Notes: generated by a model not told the origin, from the sequence alone. A stretch of DNA of 13,479 bases from Gammaproteobacteria bacterium (GCA_013152045.1 JAADGZ010000181.1:1-13479); one strand, 5' to 3'. Positions 1 to 7,591 are shown, counted from the stretch's first letter. Translations and numbers: made by a program.

Positions 1-1044
1 GTTGACAGGCGCTCAATACGTGATTCTCCCTTATTTATCGAGCTGCGCACCCCATCTAATGCCTGTGACAGGAACCCGAATCTATCAGAACCGCTCGCAG
101 ACTCTGAGAGAGATTCAGCGTAAGCATTAAGAATATTGAAATATTCATCAGTATTATCGTCCTTTACAGACCTCGCCAATTCGCTCAACGATTTCCAACA
201 CGCCAGCTTGCTAACATATTCTTGCGCTTTTCCGTCACTAACGGGACTTTTCTTACCTTTTTCTCTGACCAGGATTCCCTCTTGCTCAAGCTGTCTTACT
301 TTATCCTCGTTTACAGGAAAATAAATTTAACAAGTACTCATCAAAAGGCTCATTTCGTTCAAATGGAACCAATATATTTAATCCGGGTATCAGGCGGTAA
401 CTGCCATAGCCGATATTTTCGAATTACTCAATGAGGGGAAGATTTATACTCTCTCCATGCTTGAGTTCGAACATAATCAACGGTGATAAAGAAGACAGGG
501 TTTTTGCTCCGCCTCTTAATATGTTGCACTCCTCTCCTTCCACATTGAGTTTCATGAAATCTATATCGCCCCATTGATACTCATCTTTGCAATGATCCAA
601 CGTAAGCAGTCTTATGGTTTCATGTGTGTTATCGTCAAAAACACCTCTCGATAAGCTATTTAACTCTGCGTTTGGTGACGTAAAAAACGTGGCTTTACCG
701 CACCTATCCGAAAGACCAGCCTGTACTAGATCAATAGAATGAAACTTGTTTGCTAAAATGCTCTTCCTTAGGCAGGCTGCAGTCATTTTAGTCGGCACAA
801 ACGCCCATATTTTACCAGCGCCACCGATGATTTTTGCCCTCATTAATGCATAGCAGCCGTAATTAGCGCCTATGTCAAGCACCTTCATTCCCGGCTTGAC
901 AAAAAAGCGGACGAAGTCTACCTCGTCTTCAAACCAATCGTCTTGTTCCAGCGGAACAAAGGTTGTCATAAAACGTGGTGATTCTGGTACCGTAACCTGA
1001 ATATCACCGGTTATTGTTACATTTGTAGTGACAAATTCGGGCAT
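1..1044 (-). pseudogene. FkbM-family SAM-dependent methyltransferase, broken and cut by the window edge
   Basis: The intact frame runs from ATG at 1044 to a TAA at 424-426 (206 codons). Family features seen are the LEQDDWFEDE lead-in (residues 32-41), SAM motif I VLDIGANYG (55-63), and FELKHGESINLPLIE at the end. The same frame continues past the TAA with GYGSYRLIPGLNILVPF and LLNLFSCK, which FkbM homologues normally have, up to a second TAA at 301-303. Coding then continues in another frame from about 314 to base 1 without a stop (KVRQLEQEGILV and onward), matching the usual helical C-terminal extension. So one nonsense codon and one frameshift (near 310-315) interrupt one ancestral gene. 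Two pocket residues also differ from the family: V83 where AFEP has Glu, and N167 where KLDxEG has Asp. The start has only a weak Shine-Dalgarno. FkbM enzymes usually O-methylate sugars of surface glycans; this copy is probably inactive. A sequencing or assembly error could explain the frameshift, but hardly all four changes. Confidence 0.82.
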
Positions 1045-1175
1045 TTGGAGTCGATCTCTTTAATGTCTAACTAAAATTTCTGTTTCAGGCTTTTATTCCT
1101 TTCGTCCAGATGCCACGAAATAGTCTCTTGAACCAAGTACAGCATTCCTGTTCAACCTATCACAACATTGGCCAC

Positions 1176-1202
1176 CAATTTCTATCATGGCGAAAGAAAT
1201 TG
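1176..1202. repeat. 8-bp perfect inverted repeat in the gap between the methyltransferase remnant and the GT41 gene
   Basis: CAATTTCT at 1176-1183 is the exact reverse complement of AGAAATTG at 1195-1202, with an 11-base loop. No T-run follows on either strand, so it is not a classical terminator. It could be an operator, an mRNA stem downstream of the GT41 gene, or chance. The rest of 1045-1274 shows no gene and no convincing promoter. Confidence 0.35.
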
Positions 1203-1274
1203 ACGCACCCACCCCGCACTATAATTCGGAATATCTGATATACAAGGATTAACGCTACACAATAAGGCAGGCCA

Positions 1275-3380
1275 TTAATTTACAAAGCTCGTAACTGTAC
1301 CCCCACCTGCCTTGTTCCTTATAAAGGCATCCCACATTTCCAAAAACTTTGACTCCAGATGCCGCGTGAAGTGTTGACTATCTGTAATAGGTGATTCCTG
1401 CATATTTTCTCTTAAATACTCGCGAAGGCTCTTCAAATCATCAACATCACTAGCCAGGCTGGATGCAACTTCAATGTATTCCTGTTGTGAAGTACCGATA
1501 TAACGCCCCAAGCCCAAAGTTTTCATAATACTAAATGTTACCCGGCTCGCATGGTGATCACCTTTAAGCCCTACTACCGGCACACCCATCCATAACGCTT
1601 CGCACGTTGTAGTAGTCCCGTTGTAGGGAAACACGTCCAATGCAATGTCTACTTCCCCATAACGCTGCAGATGGTCATAACGTGAAGCATCACCCCCACA
1701 CAAGATAAGCCTGTTACCATTAATACCGCAATCAGAAAACCGACATCGCAAAGAGTTTTGAAGATTCTCGGAAGCCAACCCTTTGTACTTGAGCATGAGC
1801 CTTGAGTCCGGCACCTCGCGAAGCAAATGTGACCAGGTGTCTACAACCGAGTCGGACAATTTGGCGATATTATTAAAACACCCATAAGTCACATAACCAT
1901 TCCTCGACATAGGGAGAACGGATACCGGAGGATACTTTGAAGGCGGACTATATACCGAAAAAAGCTTTGGCATATGCATCAGGGTCTCGGTGTAATATTG
2001 TTCAGTTTCACCGGGTGGATCTGCATTCAAATCAGTAATGCGAAAATCCATAGCTGACAAACCAGTAGTGTTTGGATAGCCAATCCAGGCCACCTGAACC
2101 GGCGCCGGTTTCCGCGCGAAGACTCCCAGACGACCACCAGCGGTATGGCCGGCCAAATCCACCAGAATATCTATGCCGTCCTGTTGTATAAGACGAGCAA
2201 CTGTAGCGTCATTCATCGATGCGATGGGCCGCCAGTAATCAGCCAACCCCTTAATTTGCTCAGTAACATGATCAGTGGGATTGCGATTGTAGTAGCAGTA
2301 AATTGTTACCTGTTGATGATTATGGCTGCGTAGTACGGGCAGAATAAATGAAGCCACCGCGTGATCATTAAAATCTGGTGAAAGGTAGCCTATTTTCAGT
2401 GGACCACTTGATTTGCTATTGAAGTCCGCACCATGGCGAACTTGTGGTACGTTCAGCTCAATCCGCCGACCAATGCGGCGGTGTTCTTCGTAGACTTCTT
2501 TGCGTGACAATGTGTCGGAGTAGTTGAGCACCGTAAGGTAATTATCCTGTATGTTCCTGTTATCAGGTTCCATCTCATATGCCCGCCTATACGCTTTCAC
2601 AGCCTTTTCTATGAGCCCCTGATCCTTATGCAAACTTGCAAGATTGCAAAGAGCAGTAACATAGCGAGGATCGATCACCAATGCATCAGAGAACGCTCGC
2701 TGAGCCTCATCAAAATTACCGCTTGCCTGCCAGGCGCAGCCCAGATTGTTATGCGCCCGTATTAAAGCCGGATTTAATTTTATGGCTTGCTTGAAACAGG
2801 TTATCGCCTCGTCATAACGAAACGCATCCAGGAATACAAACCCAAGCGCATTATGGATGGCAGCATCTTTGGGGCTATTCTCGAGAGCCTTTTTGTATGT
2901 AGTCGTGGCAGCACCATAGTCGCCCAACTTGTGGCAAGTATCACCGATAGACGCATATAGATGCGTACTCCAGCCACCCACTTTCAATGCCGTTTGATAT
3001 ATAGCCAACGCACGCTGATAATTCTCCTTCTGTTTATAGGTATCTGCCAGCTCAATCAGTAACTCCTGATCACCTGGGTTGTCTTTCACCAGACCTGCGA
3101 GAATTGTGAGCGCATCAGCCAGCCGGCCCTCACGGCGTAATATTTTCGCCTTTAGGCGAAGCGCGCCCACATGCAGCGGCCCGATTGCGAGTGCCTTTTC
3201 ACAGAGCGTCTTACTGTGCGCCAGCTTACCTTTCTGATAGCTTTTCATTGCAGCGTCAACAAGTGGCTTTACGCCACTCGGGGGTGCGGTTCGCGTGTCA
3301 CCCGATGCGTTACGGCAGCAGCGCTTATATTTTTTACCACTACCGCAGGGGCACGGATCGTTGGCGCGTAGCTTACTCAT
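1275..3380 (-). CDS. SEC-C / TPR / O-GlcNAc transferase-like (GT41) glycosyltransferase
   Basis: This intact 701-residue protein probably transfers a sugar from a nucleotide-sugar donor to Ser/Thr of protein targets, by analogy with the O-GlcNAc transferase/SPINDLY family; donor and target are unknown. Residues 7-24 form a SEC-C zinc motif (PCPCGSGKKYKRCC), residues about 40-285 hold tandem tetratricopeptide repeats, and residues about 325-685 are the GT41 catalytic region. Family landmarks are SPDFNDHAVASF with the conserved His340, DILVDLAGHTAGGRLGVFA (404-422), GYPNTTGL (434-441), the Lys531 of LMLKYKG, and FPYNGTTTTCEALWMGVPVV (584-603), followed by GDHHASRV. No signal peptide is seen, so it should be cytoplasmic. 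The ATG lies inside the end of the upstream sulfotransferase gene (8-base overlap, ATGAGTAA), which suggests translational coupling. It is the only undamaged enzyme in the minus-strand group. Confidence 0.88.
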   Translation of the reverse strand: MSKLRANDPCPCGSGKKYKRCCRNASGDTRTAPPSGVKPLVDAAMKSYQKGKLAHSKTLCEKALAIGPLHVGALRLKAKILRREGRLADALTILAGLVKDNPGDQELLIELADTYKQKENYQRALAIYQTALKVGGWSTHLYASIGDTCHKLGDYGAATTTYKKALENSPKDAAIHNALGFVFLDAFRYDEAITCFKQAIKLNPALIRAHNNLGCAWQASGNFDEAQRAFSDALVIDPRYVTALCNLASLHKDQGLIEKAVKAYRRAYEMEPDNRNIQDNYLTVLNYSDTLSRKEVYEEHRRIGRRIELNVPQVRHGADFNSKSSGPLKIGYLSPDFNDHAVASFILPVLRSHNHQQVTIYCYYNRNPTDHVTEQIKGLADYWRPIASMNDATVARLIQQDGIDILVDLAGHTAGGRLGVFARKPAPVQVAWIGYPNTTGLSAMDFRITDLNADPPGETEQYYTETLMHMPKLFSVYSPPSKYPPVSVLPMSRNGYVTYGCFNNIAKLSDSVVDTWSHLLREVPDSRLMLKYKGLASENLQNSLRCRFSDCGINGNRLILCGGDASRYDHLQRYGEVDIALDVFPYNGTTTTCEALWMGVPVVGLKGDHHASRVTFSIMKTLGLGRYIGTSQQEYIEVASSLASDVDDLKSLREYLRENMQESPITDSQHFTRHLESKFLEMWDAFIRNKAGGGTVTSFVN

Positions 3381-4803
3381 CTAAACCTATCGCCAACCCA
3401 CGTTCCAGCTCTTCCAGATAACCTTCGTACGGTTTCCACCGATTAATGGAACTCCTGTAAACAGGTTTTCGCACCTGATGGTCGCTGGCAATACGCACTG
3501 CCCTTGTTGTTTTCTGGTTATCAAGGCACGCAGGATCCCATTCTATTCCAATAAATTCAATGATACGGCGTGAAGTCAACTCCGGATCACTTACCATGTC
3601 CTCGTAATCGACATTCAGAATATTATCTGGCATGACTTTATGCCAATGTTCCATGAGTCGCACATACAACTGATAGTAGGCGCCAAGCTTGAACAGGTCA
3701 CAGCCATAAAAAACGCCTTTTGGAACCCGGTTAAAAAAAATAGAAATACAAGTATCCCGCACATTACGACGACAGTGAATAATTTTCGCCGTCGGGAACA
3801 CCATTCGCAGCAGTCCCAAATGAAGGAAATTTACCAGGCATTTATCAACAACATAAGGCTCGCCTTGAGAGAGACTCTTGAGATAATCGGTATATTCTTG
3901 TCCAAAAACACCTAATTTATCTGCGCTCAACCCACAAACACTCTCCGGGTATAGACCGGGCACATTCAATTTTGACTCAATGCCATTAAACCACTGAAGC
4001 TCCCCTGCACCGAATATTTCGTGGTGCCCCGCAAGAATTTGCTCCAACGGCGAAGAGCCAGAGCGCGGCATACCGACAACAAATATCGGAGTTGGACCCT
4101 CTGGAACCTTGCACTTGTACCTGTTTATCAACTCTGCGGTAAAGGCTTTTATTATTCGGTTAACCAGGGTCGTGAACCCCTCAATAGAAAACCCGAATAC
4201 CTGATCATCCACACGATTTGCACCACGAAAAAAAGCAAACGCCTTTTCACAATCTCCATGCCGGTGATAGATATGCCCCAATGCAAACAACATTGGTGCT
4301 TTGTGGTGTGGCTCGAGCTTATCGAATCTTACCGATTGCTCCAGGTGCTGGATTATTTCATTGTCTGCAAGGGTAATCAGCCCCATACGGGCCAGACCCC
4401 AATAGGGCTCACCGTACAAAGGCTTTAAGGCTATTGCCGATCGGAAAGCAGCCTCTGCTGCAACCGCATCGCCTACAGCTAACAGAGCAAGTGCCAAGTT
4501 AACCTGGTAGGCCAGATTTCGTGGCTCTCCTTCACTTGCCTGACGATAATATTTCAGGGCCTTTTCATAATCGCCCCACGCTTCACAGATTTGCGCGTAA
4601 TCACTCTGAATTTCAGCTGAGCGGGGATTACACTGTAACGCTGACTCGGCTGATGACATCGCCTTTTCCAGATGGCCGAGCTCCAGCAATGCCAGTGCCA
4701 AATAACTGTAGGCCTCGCTAAAAGTTGCGTACAACTGCACAGCCACACTGAAATGCTGTGCCGCCTGCGTGAAGTTCTTCAGCCGGAAGTAGCTATATGG
4801 CAT
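3373..4803 (-). CDS. TPR-sulfotransferase (Sulfotransfer_3 type), 5'-truncated by frameshifts
   Basis: The protein would transfer sulfate from PAPS to an unknown acceptor such as a glycan or protein. Residues about 1-200 are tetratricopeptide repeats. Residues 238-476 are a sulfotransferase domain with the PAPS-binding P-loop GMPRSGSS (244-251), a DK...NF element (320-326), the 3'-phosphate loop RRNVRDTCIS (345-354) and the C-terminal RKPVYRSSINRWKPYEGYL typical of the family. Two deviations are visible: SS-P in place of the usual TT-L after the P-loop, and Leu in place of the Pro of DKxPxNF. The open frame starts at ATG 4803, preceded by GGGAG at 5-base spacing, but TPR coding clearly extends upstream in two other frames as far as 5020. 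The 476-residue form is therefore a shortened product, or the whole gene is a recent pseudogene. It is followed by the GT41 gene with an 8-base overlap. Confidence 0.72.
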   Translation of the reverse strand: MPYSYFRLKNFTQAAQHFSVAVQLYATFSEAYSYLALALLELGHLEKAMSSAESALQCNPRSAEIQSDYAQICEAWGDYEKALKYYRQASEGEPRNLAYQVNLALALLAVGDAVAAEAAFRSAIALKPLYGEPYWGLARMGLITLADNEIIQHLEQSVRFDKLEPHHKAPMLFALGHIYHRHGDCEKAFAFFRGANRVDDQVFGFSIEGFTTLVNRIIKAFTAELINRYKCKVPEGPTPIFVVGMPRSGSSPLEQILAGHHEIFGAGELQWFNGIESKLNVPGLYPESVCGLSADKLGVFGQEYTDYLKSLSQGEPYVVDKCLVNFLHLGLLRMVFPTAKIIHCRRNVRDTCISIFFNRVPKGVFYGCDLFKLGAYYQLYVRLMEHWHKVMPDNILNVDYEDMVSDPELTSRRIIEFIGIEWDPACLDNQKTTRAVRIASDHQVRKPVYRSSINRWKPYEGYLEELERGLAIGLDE

Positions 4804-5020
4804 CGGGGCTCCCTCGGGTTTTTAAGGAGCACTTCCTTGAATAGTTTAATTGCCCGGTCATGATTACTTCTACGCAAAACCACAACACCCAGAAGATGAA
4901 GTGCCTCGATTTGTGAAGGATCCTGCTTAACAGCCGCTGGCAGCAATGCTCTGCTTTGTCAGTATCACCCTGTTTCAACAGCTCTACTGCTGTAACGAGG
5001 TCTTTTGCCAACCCCTTCAC
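4804..5020 (-). pseudogene. Frameshifted N-terminal TPR part of the same sulfotransferase gene
   Basis: From GTG at 5020 one frame reads VKGLAKDLVTAVELLKQGDTDKAEH, a typical TPR-protein start. Coding then moves to a second frame near 4941-4948 (LPAAVKQDPSQIEALHLLGVV, then DRAIKLFKEVLLKNPREP), and near 4804-4813, at a CCCC run, to the frame of the 476-residue sulfotransferase. Both shifts fit loss of one base. Joined, the three pieces give a protein of roughly 548 residues, a usual size for this family. The GTG lies about 50 bases downstream of a terminator and no convincing promoter is seen between them. Sequencing error at two sites is the main alternative to real decay. Confidence 0.7.
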
Positions 5021-5066
5021 GAATAGAACCCACAGATTGTTCGGCCGAAAACCGGTTATTCAACTA

Positions 5067-5102
5067 AATAAAAAAGGGTAGATGGAAATCCACCTACCCT
5101 TT
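5067..5102 (-). terminator. Rho-independent terminator of the PEP-CTERM gene
   Basis: The arms 5073-5086 and 5089-5102 pair over 14 positions with a single A/C mismatch. The centre is AAAT if the last pair opens. Read on the minus strand, the hairpin is followed by a T-run (bases 5067-5075 are A-rich on the plus strand). It lies about 85 bases past the PEP-CTERM stop and directly in front of the TPR-sulfotransferase group, so it separates or attenuates the two units. Confidence 0.85.
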
Positions 5103-5186
5103 ATTCTACAGGAACTACTGATTGTGTACTGTTTTTAGCAAATCGAGCCTAATAACCACACAGGTAGTGTCACCTAACCATAGTGA

Positions 5187-6044
5187 TCAGGCATTCTTCC
5201 TGCGGCGTGCTACACCAACGAGGCCAACGAGGCCGGAACCAAACAGCCATACAGCAGCCGGAACCGGAACCGCAGCAACCGGTGCGATGTCAACAGACCA
5301 TACTTCATATTCAACGCCACCGAAGAAGCTGCCCCAGTCAGAGCCTACAGTGCCCGTATTAACCAGTACTGCGTTACCAGTGCTATCCAGGTTCTGGCCG
5401 GTAATGGTCGAGGATATCCCGCCAGCGTTGGCAAAACCACCGGTAGTGCCAGTTGTGAAAGAACCCCAAGTGTTACTACCATTACTAGGGAGAGGAACAC
5501 CATTAGTATCCAAGCCAGTCCAGTCATCAACATTCCAGCGCGCACCAGAAATAACAGGTGTCGATGTGTAACCTAGACGCCCCGTGGGAACGAAGTCGAT
5601 CTTACCGTTGACATCGATGGTGCCAGACCAGCCACCCGTATTGAGATCCTGCGCAAAGTTAGAAGCAGCAGTGCCCTGTATAACATCAACCTGTCCACCA
5701 GTGAACGTCAAAACACCACCTACACCGACTGAGAAATTGATTACGCCGGCATTGCCGTCGCTATCGTTCGTGGCGTCACCGAAACCAGCCACGGTCACGC
5801 CACCGGTGTCTGCCATCACATTTGACTGAGTGGCAACAGGGAAGGCACCGAAGGTAAAGGACGAATTGGAACACACAGTACCTGTACAACCCACGTCAGC
5901 AAGGCCGATGCCGTACAATGTCGGTGTAGTGCGGATGGTCATGGTGTAGTCACCAGTCCCCAAAGTGGCGGCGGTAGCAGTACCCGCTACAGCTGCACCC
6001 AAAATCGCGGCAACAGCAATGGAAGCTTGCGTTTTATTAAACAT
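5187..6044 (-). CDS. PEP-CTERM (VPxPA variant) exosortase-substrate protein
   Basis: This is a 285-residue secreted protein. It has a signal peptide (residues 1-25, cleavage likely after GTATA), a Gly/Thr/Ser-rich beta-type body, and a C-terminal sorting signal: VPVPAAVWLFGSGL (259-272), a hydrophobic helix, and the basic stop ARRRK (279-283). This is the VPxPA form of PEP-CTERM, cut and anchored by exosortases in bacteria that make a dedicated exopolysaccharide. Cys53 and Cys58 form a short pair that recurs in the paralogue at 9097. The ATG has a strong Shine-Dalgarno (GGAGGAG, 10-base spacing). A near-perfect sigma-54 promoter lies about 120 bases upstream, and a strong terminator follows. 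No exosortase gene is in the window. The function of the body domain is unknown; a role in biofilm or floc matrix is inferred from the family. Confidence 0.9.
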   Translation of the reverse strand: MFNKTQASIAVAAILGAAVAGTATAATLGTGDYTMTIRTTPTLYGIGLADVGCTGTVCSNSSFTFGAFPVATQSNVMADTGGVTVAGFGDATNDSDGNAGVINFSVGVGGVLTFTGGQVDVIQGTAASNFAQDLNTGGWSGTIDVNGKIDFVPTGRLGYTSTPVISGARWNVDDWTGLDTNGVPLPSNGSNTWGSFTTGTTGGFANAGGISSTITGQNLDSTGNAVLVNTGTVGSDWGSFFGGVEYEVWSVDIAPVAAVPVPAAVWLFGSGLVGLVGVARRRKNA

Positions 6045-6118
6045 AATTTCTGAACTCCTCCAAAATTTGGATCCGTTGGTTTATTAAAAAGATCGTTACG
6101 ATGCAGTACACTATGCAT
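5987..6118 (-). other. Possible upstream ORF (43 codons) overlapping the PEP-CTERM start
   Basis: In the predicted leader of the PEP-CTERM mRNA a second strong Shine-Dalgarno (GAGGAGGAG, 6122-6130) precedes an ATG at 6118. The frame is open for 43 codons and ends at TAG 5987-5989, about 55 bases inside the PEP-CTERM gene. Its path covers the PEP-CTERM ribosome-binding site and start. The peptide has no recognised motif. It could be a translation-coupling leader or an accidental frame; only the paired signals and the overlap support it. Confidence 0.35.
6055..6061 (-). promoter_or_regulatory. Shine-Dalgarno of the PEP-CTERM gene
   Basis: GGAGGAG on the minus strand lies 10 bases before the ATG at 6044 and fixes that start. 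It is the second of two purine-rich ribosome-binding sites in this leader. Confidence 0.8.
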
Positions 6119-6163
6119 ATGCTCCTCCTCAGCAACCAAACCAAGCAAGGCAGGAATACTAAG

Positions 6164-6178
6164 GCAAGCGGCGTGCCA
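6164..6178 (-). promoter_or_regulatory. Sigma-54 (RpoN) -24/-12 promoter for the PEP-CTERM gene
   Basis: The minus strand reads TGGCACGCCGCTTGC, which matches all eleven fixed positions of the sigma-54 consensus TGGCACG-N4-TTGC, with the required 10 bases between the GG and GC elements; only the preferred A/T after GC is C. The predicted start of transcription is near 6152, giving a leader of about 108 bases. In exosortase bacteria, PEP-CTERM genes are known to be driven by RpoN with the PrsK/PrsR sensor-regulator pair, so the site fits the gene it precedes. No regulator gene is in the window. Confidence 0.85.
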
Positions 6179-6387
6179 CCTTTCGGTTTATTTGTAAAAT
6201 CAGCATGTTACGTGGATTCACAACGCAACCACAATCAGGGATCGAGAAAAATGTAAAATAATTCGACATCTTAAAAATACTCGCGTCTTGACATAAAGGA
6301 ATGTTTTTATTGGAAATAAATACCACCAAAACAGCTTAAAGGGCGCGCGCACTGAATGTAAAGTAGTCCAACACTTTGACCGGCTTT

Positions 6388-7170
6388 TCAAGATAAATGC
6401 CCTAACCGCCACACATACGGATTCAAAATAGGCAGAATTGGCTTTAGAAAGGGGCGATAGCGTTGCCACCGTTCCATCCTTGGCGTGTATAGCAGCTGCA
6501 TCACCTGTGTAAACTTGGGGGTGTGGATATAACGGGAGCGTGCGGTAGCGGCGAAATCCAGCACAGCGTCCGTCCTCCCATATCAGGCCGTGAAATGTAC
6601 GCAGCCCCCCCATTTCCTCCCGAGGCTGCTCGATAAGGTCTTCAATAGCGCAGAAAATGGGCATATCGTTAAGCATCTGTGCCTCCTCGAGTACGTAAGT
6701 ACAGCCGCGTGAAGAGAATCTTTGATCCAGAAGCGTGGTGCCAGACCGTGGAAAACCCACCCAAAAGACGCGTGGCGTCAAATCACCGAACCACTTTCCT
6801 TAATATATGCGCGCAAGGTTTGCGCGAGCGTCCACGTAATCAGGCCGATGTTGTATTGCCCGACGAAAACATTGCTCCGCGCCGTTACTATCGCCAGCCT
6901 GCACAAACGCCAACCCCAGATTATTTCGAATCACAGGACTCCCGGGGTCCAGGTCCAGCCTGACGGCTTCTGCTAGCCGCTGTGCTCGCTGTACTTGCCC
7001 CTGGAGCAACAGCGTCAGCCCGAGATAATGTAAAGCCTCTGTATATCGGGCATCACACGGAATTGCCTGTTCAAAACAGGCGGCTGCACGCTGCAAGTCA
7101 CTTTAATCTGCAAGAACCCCAAACCACGAGCAGACAACATGCTAGCTCGCGTCGTGTTTTTGACGCCCAT
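6388..7170 (-). pseudogene. Remnant of a second TPR-sulfotransferase gene
   Basis: Several pieces of one ancestral gene can be read. A start-like piece runs from ATG 7170 to LGFLQIK near 7102. After a frameshift, TPR repeats run from 7099 (DLQRAAACFEQAI, then TEALHYLGLTLLLQG and NNLGLAFVQAGDSNGAEQ) to a TAA at 6798-6800. The same frame then gives a sulfotransferase start with the PAPS P-loop VGFPRSGTTLLDQ (about 6760-6725) and EEAQMLNDM. The family's C-terminal end is in another frame, 6582-6388: RYIHTPKFTQVMQLLY, then RWQRYRPFLKPILPILNPY, ending at TGA. P-loop to C-terminus spans only about 120 codons where the family needs about twice that, so the middle, including the 3'-phosphate loop, is deleted. 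It cannot make an active enzyme. A 187-codon frame over 6218-6781 exists but leaves the family sequence midway. Confidence 0.8.
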
Positions 7171-7266
7171 ATAATTGGCCCCATGCCTGTTTTAGTTCAT
7201 CCTATTATTAGGATAATGCGCTCATACACAAAGCGTGAAACAATTCTGTGCGTTTCTTGCGCTTGC

Positions 7267-7289
7267 TGGATTCAGATGCATTGAATCCA
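7267..7289. repeat. 8-bp dyad in the divergent intergenic region
   Basis: TGGATTCA (7267-7274) pairs exactly with TGAATCCA (7282-7289) around a 7-base centre that contains ATGCAT, itself a palindrome. It sits about 40 bases before a candidate -35 element and has no T-run, so it looks more like a protein-binding site than a terminator. Besides this dyad, the candidate promoter and the ribosome-binding site, I see no gene or other signal in 7171-7591. Confidence 0.4.
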
Positions 7290-7327
7290 CGCTCTGAATA
7301 ACCAGCAGTCATCGGTCGATGGCAGTA

Positions 7328-7355
7328 TTGACAAAGCCACCCCGTATTGTACTAT
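7328..7355 (+). promoter_or_regulatory. Candidate sigma-70 promoter for the FadL-type gene
   Basis: A perfect -35 TTGACA (7328-7333) is followed after 16 bases by TACTAT (7350-7355), 4 of 6 matches to the -10 consensus. Transcription would start near 7362 and leave a leader of about 230 bases, which is long, so a closer weaker promoter is possible. Confidence 0.4.
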
Positions 7356-7577
7356 CCACTGAGTTGTCAAGCATCATGACCAAAATATAAGATCATTGCT
7401 TAAAACAACAGATTAGCCGCCCAAACAACACTGAAACAGAATATCTGAACAGCCGTACGTAGCGGCCTGCAAATGTTTCGTAAGGCGCGTGGTGGCGGTT
7501 AAATACTTTAAGTCCGGTACCCGATTTTCCAGCAACACCAGATATACCGGTCAAATAAAAACGTTAAGTAATTTTAT

Positions 7578-7584
7578 GGAGGAG
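7578..7584 (+). promoter_or_regulatory. Shine-Dalgarno of the FadL-type gene
   Basis: GGAGGAG is 7 bases before the ATG at 7592 and supports that start over a longer upstream frame that would begin at 7489. Confidence 0.8.
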
Positions 7585-7591
7585 AACCCTA

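Noticed and set aside
4021..4428. 135-codon plus-strand ORF opposite the sulfotransferase gene
   Set aside because: It is antisense to the conserved TPR/P-loop coding region and has no independent support.
5122..5571. 149-codon plus-strand ORF opposite the PEP-CTERM gene
   Set aside because: It is the antisense shadow of a Gly/Thr/Pro-rich gene; composition is Pro/Thr-rich with no motif and no ribosome-binding site.
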